Positions 9,900 to 18,218 of a stretch of 43,359 nt of DNA are shown here, in pieces. The DNA is from Myxococcales bacterium (GTDB lineage: Bacteria; Myxococcota_A; Polyangia; Polyangiales; Polyangiaceae). The notes under the pieces were generated by a model, which was not told the DNA's origin, did not search any database, and saw only the letters and a program-made list of their open reading frames with translations. Every line of letters begins with the position of its first letter. Within the stretch, counting starts at the first letter, position 1. The stretch covers positions 1-43,359 of the forward strand of contig JAAZAA010000384.1 of the NCBI GenBank assembly GCA_012514535.1, in the 5' to 3' direction. The translations under genes were made by a program, and so were the position numbers.

Positions 9900-11522
9900 T
9901 CAGCGGGGACGCGTCGTCGCGCCCCCTCGCGTCAGCCAGAGCTCCACGCTGCGTCCATCCTCGGACCAGCGCACGTGGCTGAACAGCGCGTGGATGATCG
10001 TCATCCCCATGCCCGACTCCTGCAGGGGGCCCAGCTCGGGGGGGGGCAGCCGCGCGCCGCTGGGACAGGGCGCGCCGTCCCAGCGGATCCGAACGCCGAA
10101 CGCTTCGGGCTCGTGCAGGACCGCCAGCTCGATCGAGCGGTGACGGCGCGCATCGGACTCGGCGAGGGACAGCGCGTCGCGCACGTAGCCGTCGTAGTCG
10201 CCGGCGCGGCGGGCGCCGGACACGAGCTCCAGAGCGCCGTGAAGCACGGCGTTCGTCAGCGCCTCCGTGACGCCACTGTCGAGACTGCTGCGGTCCACCC
10301 AGGGCGGGCATTGGCCGAGCACCCAGCGCACCGCGCTCCCGACCGCCTCCGGCCGTGGGGGGAGGCGCAGAGCGCCCGCCGTCCCGTCCCGATCGAGCAC
10401 GAGCGCCGTCGCGTCGTCGATGAGCTCCGTCGTCGACTCTCGTGTCATGCGGAGGATGTCCTCGCGGAGCTCCTCGGGGCTGGGCTGCGCGTCCCCGCGA
10501 GGGAGCAAGCCCAGTCTCTGCAGTGCGCCGTCGACGTCGTCGATGTTGCCGAAGGGCTCCGTGATCCCGTCGCTGACGAGGACCAGGCGGTCACCGGGTT
10601 GGGTGTGTAGCTCGGTCACGTCGTAGCCTCTCGAGCCGAACATCCCGATGGGCAGACCGCTGCCGACGACCCGCTCCAGGATCGTGTCCGCGCGCAGCAA
10701 GATCACCGGCGGGAGCCCCGCGTTCAGGACGCGCGCGACGTCTCCTTGGAGCTCGACGGCCGCGACGCACGAGTAGCGCCCCGTCTCGCGCCGGGCGACG
10801 TGATCGTTCAGGCGCGCGATCGACTCCTCCAAGGAGCGGCTTTGGAGGAGGTGACGCAGCTCGGCGCGGGTCTCCGCGGCGACGAGCGCGGACGCGGTGC
10901 CGTGCCCCGTGACGTCGATGAGGACGGCCACCAGGCGCCCGTCGTCGGTCTGCACCAGGTCGAAGACGTCGCCGCCGACGCGGCCGCACGGGGCGACCGC
11001 GCCGACGATGCTCCAGTCCGACCAGCGCGACGGCATCGCCGGGAGCTGCGACTGCTGGACGCTCTGCGCCTCCTCGAGCTCGCGGCGCAGGGACTCCGCC
11101 TCACGGCTCATGCTCGCGTGCTCGCGGTCCTGATCCGCCTGGATGAGCGAGCGGACACGAGTCACCAAGAGGCGCCCGTTGACGGGCTTGGTGATGTAGT
11201 CGTTGGCCCCGGCTTCGAGGGCCTCGTCGATGTCGTCCGGCGCCGAGCTCGACGTCAGCATGACGACGGGGATACGCGCGGTCTCCGGGCGCGCCCGCAT
11301 CTCGTGCAAGACGCCGACGCCGTCGAGGCGGGGCATCCAGAAGTCGAGGAGCACCAGGGAGGGGCGGCTCCGTTCCAGCACCGCGAGCGCGTCGACGCCG
11401 TCCGTCGCGGTGCAGACCCGAAACCCCGCCTTGCCGAGGAGCCAGCTGTAGAGGCGGCGGTTCGCGGAGGCGTCGTCGACGACGAGGATGACATGGGCGT
11501 CGGGGATGACCTCGTCGGGCAC
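9900..11522 (-). CDS. Receiver - PP2C (RsbU/SpoIIE) phosphatase - HATPase fusion regulator
   Basis: This 540-residue soluble protein has three modules. Residues ~10-125 are a CheY-like receiver (acidic D16/D17, phosphoacceptor D60, T90, K112). A coiled linker (~130-160) leads to a PP2C/SpoIIE phosphatase with its metal motifs GGDVFD (183-188), IDVTGHG (202-208), SDGITE (317-322) and DDAT (369-372). Residues ~385-530 are an RsbW-type HATPase with EALTNAV (420-426) and ESGMGM (502-507). In partner-switching systems, phosphatase and anti-sigma kinase act oppositely on a STAS protein; here both lie in one chain, under a phosphorylatable receiver. The STAS gene is ~100 bases upstream and a Ser/Thr kinase is downstream, so one operon is likely. 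The start is a GTG without a clear Shine-Dalgarno. Whether the HATPase part kinases or simply binds a target is not visible. Confidence 0.9.
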   Translation of the reverse strand: MPDEVIPDAHVILVVDDASANRRLYSWLLGKAGFRVCTATDGVDALAVLERSRPSLVLLDFWMPRLDGVGVLHEMRARPETARIPVVMLTSSSAPDDIDEALEAGANDYITKPVNGRLLVTRVRSLIQADQDREHASMSREAESLRRELEEAQSVQQSQLPAMPSRWSDWSIVGAVAPCGRVGGDVFDLVQTDDGRLVAVLIDVTGHGTASALVAAETRAELRHLLQSRSLEESIARLNDHVARRETGRYSCVAAVELQGDVARVLNAGLPPVILLRADTILERVVGSGLPIGMFGSRGYDVTELHTQPGDRLVLVSDGITEPFGNIDDVDGALQRLGLLPRGDAQPSPEELREDILRMTRESTTELIDDATALVLDRDGTAGALRLPPRPEAVGSAVRWVLGQCPPWVDRSSLDSGVTEALTNAVLHGALELVSGARRAGDYDGYVRDALSLAESDARRHRSIELAVLHEPEAFGVRIRWDGAPCPSGARLPPPELGPLQESGMGMTIIHALFSHVRWSEDGRSVELWLTRGGATTRPR

Positions 11523-11621
11523 TGGGTTGGTTCCGGAGCGGCGCGGCGCGTGGGCGACCAGAATGAGCGGTTGGTGTGAGCGACTGGGGGCAGCGACTCG
11601 TGTCCGTGCTGCCGTCAGTGG

Positions 11622-11960
11622 CTAGGAGGCCTGCTTTCCAGCGGCGAGCGCCTCTTCCGTCGTCTGGAAGATGTCGAACACCCGATCGAGGCGAGTGATC
11701 TCGAACACGCGCCTCACCGACTCCGAGAGGGCGGCGAGTCGAAGGTCGCGCTCCTCCAAGCGGAGGAGCTTGTAGAGCTGGACGATCGCGCCCAGGGCGG
11801 TCGAGTCGATCGACTCGGTGCAGGAAAAGTCGAGCACCACGAGACCCTGGCTCCGCTGGCGCACGGCGTCGACGAAGGCTTGGGTGTTGTTGACGTCCAC
11901 CCGCCGGGGCATGCGCACCGTGCTGACGTCTCCGACGTACGCGACCGAAATCTCCGTCAT
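11622..11960 (-). CDS. STAS-domain anti-sigma factor antagonist
   Basis: This is a 112-residue single STAS domain of the RsbV/SpoIIAA type. The conserved phosphoacceptor loop reads SIDSTALGAIVQ, with Ser53 in the position phosphorylated in RsbV. Such proteins bind and sequester an RsbW-like kinase when unphosphorylated and are reset by a PP2C phosphatase. The fused phosphatase/HATPase protein encoded immediately downstream is the obvious partner. The start at 11960 is preceded by a GGGGGAC purine run, favouring it over an in-frame codon nine residues upstream (11987). An alternative use as a chemoreceptor-array or scaffold component cannot be excluded. Confidence 0.9.
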   Translation of the reverse strand: MTEISVAYVGDVSTVRMPRRVDVNNTQAFVDAVRQRSQGLVVLDFSCTESIDSTALGAIVQLYKLLRLEERDLRLAALSESVRRVFEITRLDRVFDIFQTTEEALAAGKQAS

Positions 11961-12124
11961 ATCCGTCCCCCGCGACACGATTCCCAAGCGTTCAGAACGG
12001 CTGGTAGGGGAGGACGTTTATGCTTCGAACCCGTGGAGCGACGCCTCCCGCCCTGCAGCCTCGAACTGGCTGGGGCAGCCGATCGGGGGTGGTCGTTTGC
12101 GCCTCGACGCGGAGCACCGAACAC

Positions 12125-13144
12125 TCAGCGGCGGCGCAGCGCCTCCAGGAGGCTGGCGTTCTGGGCGACGAGGCGGCTCCCGAGCCCGCCGCCCGGGACG
12201 GCGATGCCCATCGCGCCGAGCAAGTTGCGGGCGATGCGGGTTCGTCGAGCCCGCTTGGCCCGCTTCCAGCCGCCGTCGGTGCCGGTCCACTCCGGCATGG
12301 GCTCGTAGAGGTTCCCCAGCGTCGGCGGGGTGGAGTGATCGTCGAAGCGATCCCGCTCCAGCTGGCGGGCCATCTGGCGCTCGTTGCGCGCGGGCCGGAG
12401 GCTCTGCAGGAGCGCCAGCGGGCGGCTGGACAACCCGACGAAGACCTCGCTGCGTGGGTTCTCCAGGCAGCTCACGATGGCGCGCGCGACGCGCGCCGGG
12501 TGGAGCATCGGGGTGCCCGGCTTCACCTCGCGGCCCGTGTAGTTCGCCGCGTGCTGGAACAGGGGCGTGTCCACGGAGCCGGGGAGGACCGTGCACACGT
12601 GGATGTCGTCCTCGTCGAGCAGCTCCTCTCGGAGACACGCGCCGAGGCCGTTGATGGCGAACTTGCTGGCGCAGTAGGCGCTCGTGGCAGGCTGACCAAC
12701 GCGTCCCGCCACCGACGACACGTTCACGAGGACGCCGTGACCCTGCTCCCGAAAGCGCGGCAACGCGGCGCGTGCGCCGTGCACGTAGCCGAAGAAGTTG
12801 GTCTCGATGACCCGCCGGAAGGCCTCGAGGGGGACCTCCTCGAAGCGCCCGAAGAGGGACACACCAGCGTTGTTGACCCAACCATCGAGCCGCCCGTGGT
12901 GCTCCCAGGCGGTGTCGGCCAGGCGCTGCACGGCGCCGGCGTCGGTGACGTCCGTGGGGACGACCTGCGCTCGCCCTCCTACGTGGGCACATTCCTGCGC
13001 GAGCTCCCGCAGGGGCATCTCCCGACGTGCCGCCAGGAGTACGGTGGCGCCGCTCCGGGCGAGGGAGAGGGCGGTGGCTCGGCCGATGCCGCTGGAGGCA
13101 CCCGTGACGACGATGACGGAGTCGCTGAGCTTGGGTCGAGGCAT
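12125..13144 (-). CDS. Short-chain dehydrogenase/reductase (SDR family)
   Basis: This NAD(P)-dependent oxidoreductase has 339 residues. It shows the SDR cofactor motif VTGASSGIGRA near residues 13-23, the NNAGV motif near residue 90, and the catalytic set Ser (VNVSSVAG) plus YCASK (Tyr-x3-Lys). The classical fold ends near residue 250; the last ~90 residues form an Arg-rich extension that ends LLEALRRR, longer than a minimal SDR. The substrate is not evident. It is followed by ~165 bases before the STAS gene and preceded by ~45 bases of weak sequence without a Shine-Dalgarno. Similar extended SDRs are often annotated as generic reductases; I do not assign a pathway. Confidence 0.9.
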   Translation of the reverse strand: MPRPKLSDSVIVVTGASSGIGRATALSLARSGATVLLAARREMPLRELAQECAHVGGRAQVVPTDVTDAGAVQRLADTAWEHHGRLDGWVNNAGVSLFGRFEEVPLEAFRRVIETNFFGYVHGARAALPRFREQGHGVLVNVSSVAGRVGQPATSAYCASKFAINGLGACLREELLDEDDIHVCTVLPGSVDTPLFQHAANYTGREVKPGTPMLHPARVARAIVSCLENPRSEVFVGLSSRPLALLQSLRPARNERQMARQLERDRFDDHSTPPTLGNLYEPMPEWTGTDGGWKRAKRARRTRIARNLLGAMGIAVPGGGLGSRLVAQNASLLEALRRR

Positions 13145-13263
13145 GGCGGTGTCGTTTCTCGGAGCCGCGCTCGGAGCGCGGCAGCGCTCGGCGTTGGGTG
13201 GACGCGGCGGTCACCAGAGCGGCCGCCGGCCGGCGCCCTTTAGGGGCGGCGGCGGGCGTCGCG

Positions 13264-14190
13264 TCAGTGGTGCCAGGTGAAGCCGAGCGCCGGAGCGATG
13301 AACGAGACCCGCCGGGTGAAGGTGTCCGGGGCGAATACGGTGCCGCGCTCCACCCAGAACTCCAGGGCGAGGGACGGCTCGGGTTTGTAGACGAAGCCGA
13401 GCTGGGGCTTCACGGCCCACCCCATCTTCCAGTCCTGGCGCCGATAACACCGCCAAGCGTCCGGATAGAACGCGTCCTGGCAGAAATCGGTGGTGTCGGC
13501 GGTGAAGCTCCAGGTCGAGAGCTCGCCGGCGATCCCGACGAAGGGGAAGATGCGCGGAGACGTCGGGATTTCGAGGCGGAGCCCCACGGTCGCGTGCCAC
13601 GCTTCGAGCTTCTTTCGTCGGGCGTGGTCGGGCACCTGGGCAGGATCCAGGCGCGCCTGGCGGAAGCCTCCGGAGATCGAAGGCACGAGCCACCAGAACT
13701 TTCGGCCGTACCGGACGTCGACGGTCATGTCCCCGTGGATGATGCTGTCGTCGTAGAACGGGACGCCGACGGCGATCCCCAGCTGGCCGCGACGGGACGT
13801 GAAGGGATCCTCTTCGTCGCCGGGGAGGGGGCCGGCGATGGGGGGGGAATCGACGCTCACCTCGGCGGGCTCCTCCAGGGTGCCATGCACCCGAGGTGAC
13901 CGGGCCTCCGCGTCGTCCTGGTGCGTCTCGGGGGACGTCCGGTCCGGGGACGAGGCAGCCTCGGGGGCGCGCGCGGGGGGCAGGCCCCAGCCCGCGTCGT
14001 CACTGGCGTCGTCCGTGGCGCTTTCGTCAGCTTCGTTCGGAGCGGCCGGGTGCCCGTCGGAGTCGCCCTCGGCGGACGAATTGGCACTCGGATCGAGGCG
14101 AGGGGACGGAGTGTCGGGATCGGCGCCCCAGGAGAGGGAGGGGAGCAGGAGCCCTCCCAGCGCGAGGAGAGAGGAGAGAGAAGACTTCAT
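13264..14190 (-). CDS. Secreted, probable outer-membrane protein of unknown function
   Basis: I do not recognise the family. The 308-residue product starts with a good signal peptide (MKSSLSSLLALGGLLLPSLSWGA, cleavage likely near residue 23). A ~110-residue acidic, Ser/Pro/Asp-rich, probably disordered stretch follows, and then a C-terminal ~170 residues with alternating polar and aromatic strands (DMTVDVRYGRKFWWLVPSISGG, FPFVGIAGELSTWSF, SLALEFWVERGTVF) that suggest a small beta-barrel. Two Cys (DFCQ, WRCY) could form a disulfide. The ATG at 14190 overlaps the stop of the CDP-alcohol phosphatidyltransferase gene as ATGA, so the two are translated together. That start also places the signal peptide correctly; an upstream start at 14265 would not. 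Confidence 0.75.
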   Translation of the reverse strand: MKSSLSSLLALGGLLLPSLSWGADPDTPSPRLDPSANSSAEGDSDGHPAAPNEADESATDDASDDAGWGLPPARAPEAASSPDRTSPETHQDDAEARSPRVHGTLEEPAEVSVDSPPIAGPLPGDEEDPFTSRRGQLGIAVGVPFYDDSIIHGDMTVDVRYGRKFWWLVPSISGGFRQARLDPAQVPDHARRKKLEAWHATVGLRLEIPTSPRIFPFVGIAGELSTWSFTADTTDFCQDAFYPDAWRCYRRQDWKMGWAVKPQLGFVYKPEPSLALEFWVERGTVFAPDTFTRRVSFIAPALGFTWHH

Positions 14191-15140
14191 CCGGTTGCGG
14201 ATTCCATCGGGCGCGAGCCGCTCGCTCGCTCCCGTTCGAAGCGCTCGATGAGTGAGCGTCGCCACCAGGAGAGGCCGAACGCCCCGAGGGTCATCGGCAC
14301 GATGAAGATGCCCCAGGCCACCAACGGCGCGCGCGGATCGAAGATCGCGCCCACCGTCGCCAGGGTGAGCAGGAACAGGTGGGTGCCGAGCCCGTTGAAG
14401 GTCCAGAGCCGCATGTAGAGCCGGAAGATCGACCGATACGTGCGCCGCTCGTCGTCCGTGCGGGCGCGTCGCTCGTCCGCCTGCGCGCCCGTCGACTTCC
14501 GCTGATTGATGGTGAAGGAGACGAAGCTCTTGGCCATGAGGGCGGAGAGGCGTCGCCCCGCGGCGCGATGTTCCTGGTACTCGCGCTCGATGGCCTCGAT
14601 GCTCGGGTACGCCTCGGCGCCCTTCTCTTCGGGCTGCGTGTTCAGGAGATAGACGTTCTTGACGTGGTCATAGTGGTGCGCGTGCCACTTGAGGGCGTAG
14701 CCGGCGCCCCAGCCCGCACAGAACGGCAACCAGAACCCGACGTCGTGACGCACCATGTAAATCAAGTGCGCGACGAAGATCGACGTGCTCGAGACGACGT
14801 CGATCCAGCCGTCGAGGGCGCGCCCGGCGAAGGTGCTGGTGCCGCGGAGGCGCGCCAGCTGCCCGTCGCTGCAATCGAGGACGATCGAGCCGAAGAAGAG
14901 GACCGCGCCGAGGATCAGCTGCCAGGGCGCGTTGGCCGTGGCGATCACCGCCCCCGCGACGAGGGCCGTGATCCCGGAGGAGAAGGTGACCTGATCGGGT
15001 TGTACGTTGGTGCGCGCCAACAGGCGCACGACCCAGTTGGCCACCCGGCGATGTAGGTAGAAGTCGATGAGCTCCTCGACGTCGCGGGCCTTGAACGTGG
15101 CGCTGCTCCGGGGCGGACTGGGGAGGGCCTGAGCGGTCAT
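14187..15140 (-). CDS. CDP-alcohol phosphatidyltransferase family protein
   Basis: This integral-membrane enzyme transfers a phosphatidyl (or other phospho-) group from a CDP-activated donor to an alcohol. The full family motif D-G-x2-A-R-x8-G-x3-D-x3-D is present: D92, G93, A96, R97, G106, D110 and D114 in SDGQLARLRG...GRALDGWID. Hydrophobic helices flank the motif, two more lie near the C-terminus, and a ~90-residue hydrophilic insertion (about 165-255) sits between. At 317 residues it is longer than typical PgsA or PssA, so the acceptor alcohol cannot be named. The ATG overlaps nothing upstream, but the stop overlaps the start of the outer-membrane-like gene, suggesting a joint envelope role. 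Confidence 0.88.
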   Translation of the reverse strand: MTAQALPSPPRSSATFKARDVEELIDFYLHRRVANWVVRLLARTNVQPDQVTFSSGITALVAGAVIATANAPWQLILGAVLFFGSIVLDCSDGQLARLRGTSTFAGRALDGWIDVVSSTSIFVAHLIYMVRHDVGFWLPFCAGWGAGYALKWHAHHYDHVKNVYLLNTQPEEKGAEAYPSIEAIEREYQEHRAAGRRLSALMAKSFVSFTINQRKSTGAQADERRARTDDERRTYRSIFRLYMRLWTFNGLGTHLFLLTLATVGAIFDPRAPLVAWGIFIVPMTLGAFGLSWWRRSLIERFERERASGSRPMESATG

Positions 15141-15206
15141 GGCAGGCAGCCCAATAGCACAGGTCGACGAGTGGACCCCCTGCGCGAAGACAGGTCCGCG
15201 CTCTCT

Positions 15207-16919
15207 TCAGCGCGCTCGCGCAAACCACACCCCCGCGCGCTCCCCCTCGGGGACGGCGTACAGCAAACCCGCGGACGGCCAGGGGAGCTCTCGGTATTCC
15301 GAGACCCCGTCCGAGACGCGGACGTTCAGCTCCGACTGCAGGAGCCAGGCGCGCAGGGTGGCCGTCCGCCCGCTGCCGTCGTGGGCCAGATAGGCCAAGG
15401 CGGAGGGGTCCTCGAGGAAGCGGAGCGTGTTCGGTAGCGCGCGTTCGCCCACGGGCCGCGCGTCGGCGCCGGCCACGAGGTAGGCGGTCCCTCCCTCGGG
15501 CCCGTAGTCTCCGACGAACGCGAACCCCGCGTTTCCGGTGTGGGTCACTTGGTTCTGGATCGGGACGCCCGACGCGAGCTCCACGCGCTCGAATTCGCCG
15601 CTGCTCGAGCGCGTGAAGCGCGCGAGCGTGCCGACGGAGCCGTCGAAGTCGACGAGGACCCCGCGCCCGGAGGTGGCGTCGCCCCCCGGCAGCTGAGCGA
15701 CCCGCGACGCGACGAGATCGAGCCCCTCGAAGACGCTCCGCCCTTCCCGCGTGGTGTACCGCGGGGCCATCAGGGTGCCGCTGGTGCCGTCCCAGTCCGT
15801 GTAGATCTGCGCGCGGCGTACCCGGGTGTCGGGGAGAACGCTTCGATCGGCGTCCTCACGGTCTTCGGGGTCGTAGCCGAGGCGCTCGGCGAGGCGGAGC
15901 TCACCCGTAGGTTCGTTGCCGCTCGTCGGGTTCACCTGGTAGAGGACGAAGCTGTCCTTCCCCTGCCAATGGAGGATCACCTCTGCGGGGGCCATCACGT
16001 TCGGCCCGATGTCGACGGTGACGCGGTCCTCGTCCCGCTCGAGCAGGTGACCGGGGACGGAGAGCTGCAGGCGTCGGTCGGCGCAGGGCGCGTAGTAGGC
16101 GAGCACCTGATTGCTCAAGGCGACCGGGTGGCAGCCGTCTCCGTCGATGAGCTCCTTCGTGCCATCGGCGACGTTCACGAAATGGAGCCCCGCCTCGTCG
16201 CGGATCACGCCGCCGTGCTCGGCCCAGCCGAGCACCGCGAACTCCGCGATCCCGGACCAGCGCGCCGTCTCCTCGAGCGAGGCGTCATAGACGACGACCT
16301 CGTTGGCGCCGTCCACGTCCCGCAGCAACCAGAGCCGGTCGCCCTCGGAGCTTCCGGAGCGCACCTGGGTGGCGATCTCCTCCAGGGCGGGTTGGACGGC
16401 GTCGACGAGGAGCAGCCGGCCGTCTCGAGTGAGCATGAGCAGCCCCCGCGGCGTCGAGCGGGGGAAAGGCACGGACGGCAAGGCGCTCGCCGGGACGGGC
16501 TCGAGGCGGCTCTCACAATCGAAGCCGATGAACTCCACCGTGTCGGGGCCCTCCGGGCCCTCCTCGTGCTGCACGGCGATGAGCCCGGGCAGCGCCACGT
16601 CGACGCGGCTCGAGACGCGCTGGAAGTCCTTGGCGCCGACGATGTCGCACTGGCCGTCCCCCGTGAAGGAGATCACGGAGACGGCGGGCTCGGCGAGATC
16701 GTGCCGGTGGGCGACGATCCAACCGCCGGACTCCAGAGAACCGTCGAGCTCGAGGCGGGTGTAGTGGCCGGAGGCCAGCTGTCGCCCCGGAATCTCGAGG
16801 AGCTCCGTGTCCGGGTTCAGGAGCGAACCGCCGAGATCGCCGAGGTTCTGCTGCAGGTCGCAGGCCGTCGTGCAGATCCCCCAGAGAACGGCGCAAGCGA
16901 AAAGTCGATGGGAGCTCAT
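15207..16919 (-). CDS. Probable lipoprotein, beta-propeller-like, function unknown
   Basis: I do not recognise the family. The 570-residue product begins MSSHRLFACAVLWGICTTACDLQQN: a hydrophobic signal and a cysteine at residue 20 in a TTAC context, a slightly atypical lipobox. The rest is rich in short beta segments in roughly repeated blocks (for example ESGGWIVAHR, GLLMLTRDGRLLLVDA, SFVLYQVNP, GTAYLVAGADARPVGERALP), which would fit a WD40/YncE-like propeller. Many Asp/Glu/Arg pairs and few Lys fit an exported protein of a high-GC host. The start at 16919 is picked for the signal peptide; a -10-like TATACT lies only seven bases before it. It is 66 bases upstream of the phosphatidyltransferase gene on the same strand. 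Confidence 0.7.
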   Translation of the reverse strand: MSSHRLFACAVLWGICTTACDLQQNLGDLGGSLLNPDTELLEIPGRQLASGHYTRLELDGSLESGGWIVAHRHDLAEPAVSVISFTGDGQCDIVGAKDFQRVSSRVDVALPGLIAVQHEEGPEGPDTVEFIGFDCESRLEPVPASALPSVPFPRSTPRGLLMLTRDGRLLLVDAVQPALEEIATQVRSGSSEGDRLWLLRDVDGANEVVVYDASLEETARWSGIAEFAVLGWAEHGGVIRDEAGLHFVNVADGTKELIDGDGCHPVALSNQVLAYYAPCADRRLQLSVPGHLLERDEDRVTVDIGPNVMAPAEVILHWQGKDSFVLYQVNPTSGNEPTGELRLAERLGYDPEDREDADRSVLPDTRVRRAQIYTDWDGTSGTLMAPRYTTREGRSVFEGLDLVASRVAQLPGGDATSGRGVLVDFDGSVGTLARFTRSSSGEFERVELASGVPIQNQVTHTGNAGFAFVGDYGPEGGTAYLVAGADARPVGERALPNTLRFLEDPSALAYLAHDGSGRTATLRAWLLQSELNVRVSDGVSEYRELPWPSAGLLYAVPEGERAGVWFARAR

Positions 16920-16926
16920 CGGCGCG

Positions 16927-16932
16927 AGTATA
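16927..16932 (-). promoter_or_regulatory. -10-like TATACT seven bases before the lipoprotein start
   Basis: On the minus strand TATACT ends seven bases before the ATG at 16919 (intervening CGCGCCG). No TTGACA-like -35 is seen at the usual distance and no Shine-Dalgarno lies between. If used, transcription would start at or next to the ATG, giving a leaderless mRNA. Confidence 0.45.
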
Positions 16933-17063
16933 CAGCGGGACCCAGGGGGCGGGAGCGGCGTCGGCGCGTCACCCCCGAAGGGGGAGGGGCGCACGGGGGA
17001 TTTGACCTGGTTGCGGTAGCTCTTCGCTCGGATTGTTCTCCGACCGTTGGCCCGGCGGGCTCG

Positions 17064-18068
17064 TCAGAGTTTGTACACTGCGTCGAAAGGATCGATGACG
17101 ACGTAGAGGATTTTGTTGAGCGTCCCCACGGGTTTGCCCGTCGAGGGGTTCTCCAGGGCCTTCTTCACCTGCCAGCGGAGCTCACCGAACACGGTGCCTG
17201 CCACCGGTGTGATCCAGATATCCTGCCAACTCGCCTGCTCGTAGGCGCTCTCGATCAGGAACTCGAACGCCGTGCTCAGCGCGGCGGAGTAGGCCGCGCT
17301 CTGCCACCAGTTCAGGCCGCGGTTTCGACCGATCAGATAGTATTCCGAGCCCGCGAGGGGGTGGGCGACGTAGTTGAAGAGGAACCGATCGTTGTCGACG
17401 CGGGGGCCCACCGTGAAGTTTTTCTTGAGCCCGTTGAAGCGTGGTTCGCCCCAGCCGGTGACGTCGCTGGGCAGGAAGGTGAACCCGATGACCATGACCA
17501 CGTCGAACGTCAGCACCGTGGCGGTCACGCCCCAGAGGCTCGCGTTCCAGCGGGCCCAGCCGGAGCGATCGTCGAGCGCTGGCGCCTGCGACGAGGCGGA
17601 GCTCGACGCGAGGGGGACCGGCGGCGGGACGTAGCCGTCCAGCGGGGAGAGGGGGCTCAGATGCGGGCCGGGCTGAGGATCCCAGGACACGTTCCCGTCC
17701 CAGGGGCGGGGTCCCTGTCGTGGGGGTGCCGTCGAATCCGACTCGCGGGGCAGCCACGACGGATGCAGCGCCGTCAGGGGCGTCCCGACCGCTTCGATTT
17801 CGGCCCGGGGTGGCGGCGTGAGCGGGTCATCGAGCTCGAAGCGGGGCACCGGCGCCGGCGGCACGTTCACCGTGGAAGCCTCCAGACCTTGCCCGGGGGG
17901 CAGAGGTGTCCCGGCCGGAGTGGCGGCCGGATACCCCGCGCTCTCCGAACGGAGCGCGAGGGTCGGGAGCTCGACGGGATCACCCCAAGCGGGGCCGGTC
18001 CAGGCGCAGGCGGCAAGCAAACACGCCGCCAACGGGCGGGGAAGCTCTGGACGTCGATCCCACGGCAT
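17064..18068 (-). CDS. DUF3943 domain protein, exported
   Basis: The 334-residue product has an N-terminal signal peptide (PLAACLLAACAWTGPAWG, cleavage near residue 29) followed by a ~140-residue Pro/Ser-rich linker. The C-terminal part, from about residue 190, carries the pattern of the uncharacterised DUF3943 family: NYVAHPLAGSEYYLIGRNRG, WWQSAAYSAALSTAFEF, then DIWITPVAGTVFGE. Hydrophobic stretches within it (VTATVLTFDVVMVIGFTFL) suggest membrane insertion. The biochemical role of DUF3943 is not known to me. The start at 18068 gives the best signal peptide; the frame also opens at 18113. It is divergent from the Hsp70-like gene with a 150-base shared upstream region. Confidence 0.8.
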   Translation of the reverse strand: MPWDRRPELPRPLAACLLAACAWTGPAWGDPVELPTLALRSESAGYPAATPAGTPLPPGQGLEASTVNVPPAPVPRFELDDPLTPPPRAEIEAVGTPLTALHPSWLPRESDSTAPPRQGPRPWDGNVSWDPQPGPHLSPLSPLDGYVPPPVPLASSSASSQAPALDDRSGWARWNASLWGVTATVLTFDVVMVIGFTFLPSDVTGWGEPRFNGLKKNFTVGPRVDNDRFLFNYVAHPLAGSEYYLIGRNRGLNWWQSAAYSAALSTAFEFLIESAYEQASWQDIWITPVAGTVFGELRWQVKKALENPSTGKPVGTLNKILYVVIDPFDAVYKL

Positions 18069-18218
18069 GGTTCGTGGTCGCGATAACCCCAAACTCGCCG
18101 CGGTCGCAACCATCCCGGGTGGGGTGCCCCGGGTTTTCGGTTACACTGCAATGACCGCCGCGCGCCGCCTAGAAAAAATGACGCGCCTCGGTGGACGGCC
18201 TACCATCGCCTCGGGGTC

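Noticed and set aside
9760-10311. N-terminal extension of the Ser/Thr kinase into the phosphatase gene
   Set aside because: The frame is open, but the phosphatase domain motifs lie in the other frame there, and the kinase starts well at 9759.
15540-18086. An 848-codon open frame on the + strand opposite the lipoprotein and DUF3943 genes
   Set aside because: It is rich in Arg, Gly and Glu, has no domain or signal, and spans two genes on the other strand that each have signal peptides and sensible starts. Long antisense frames are expected in GC-rich DNA.
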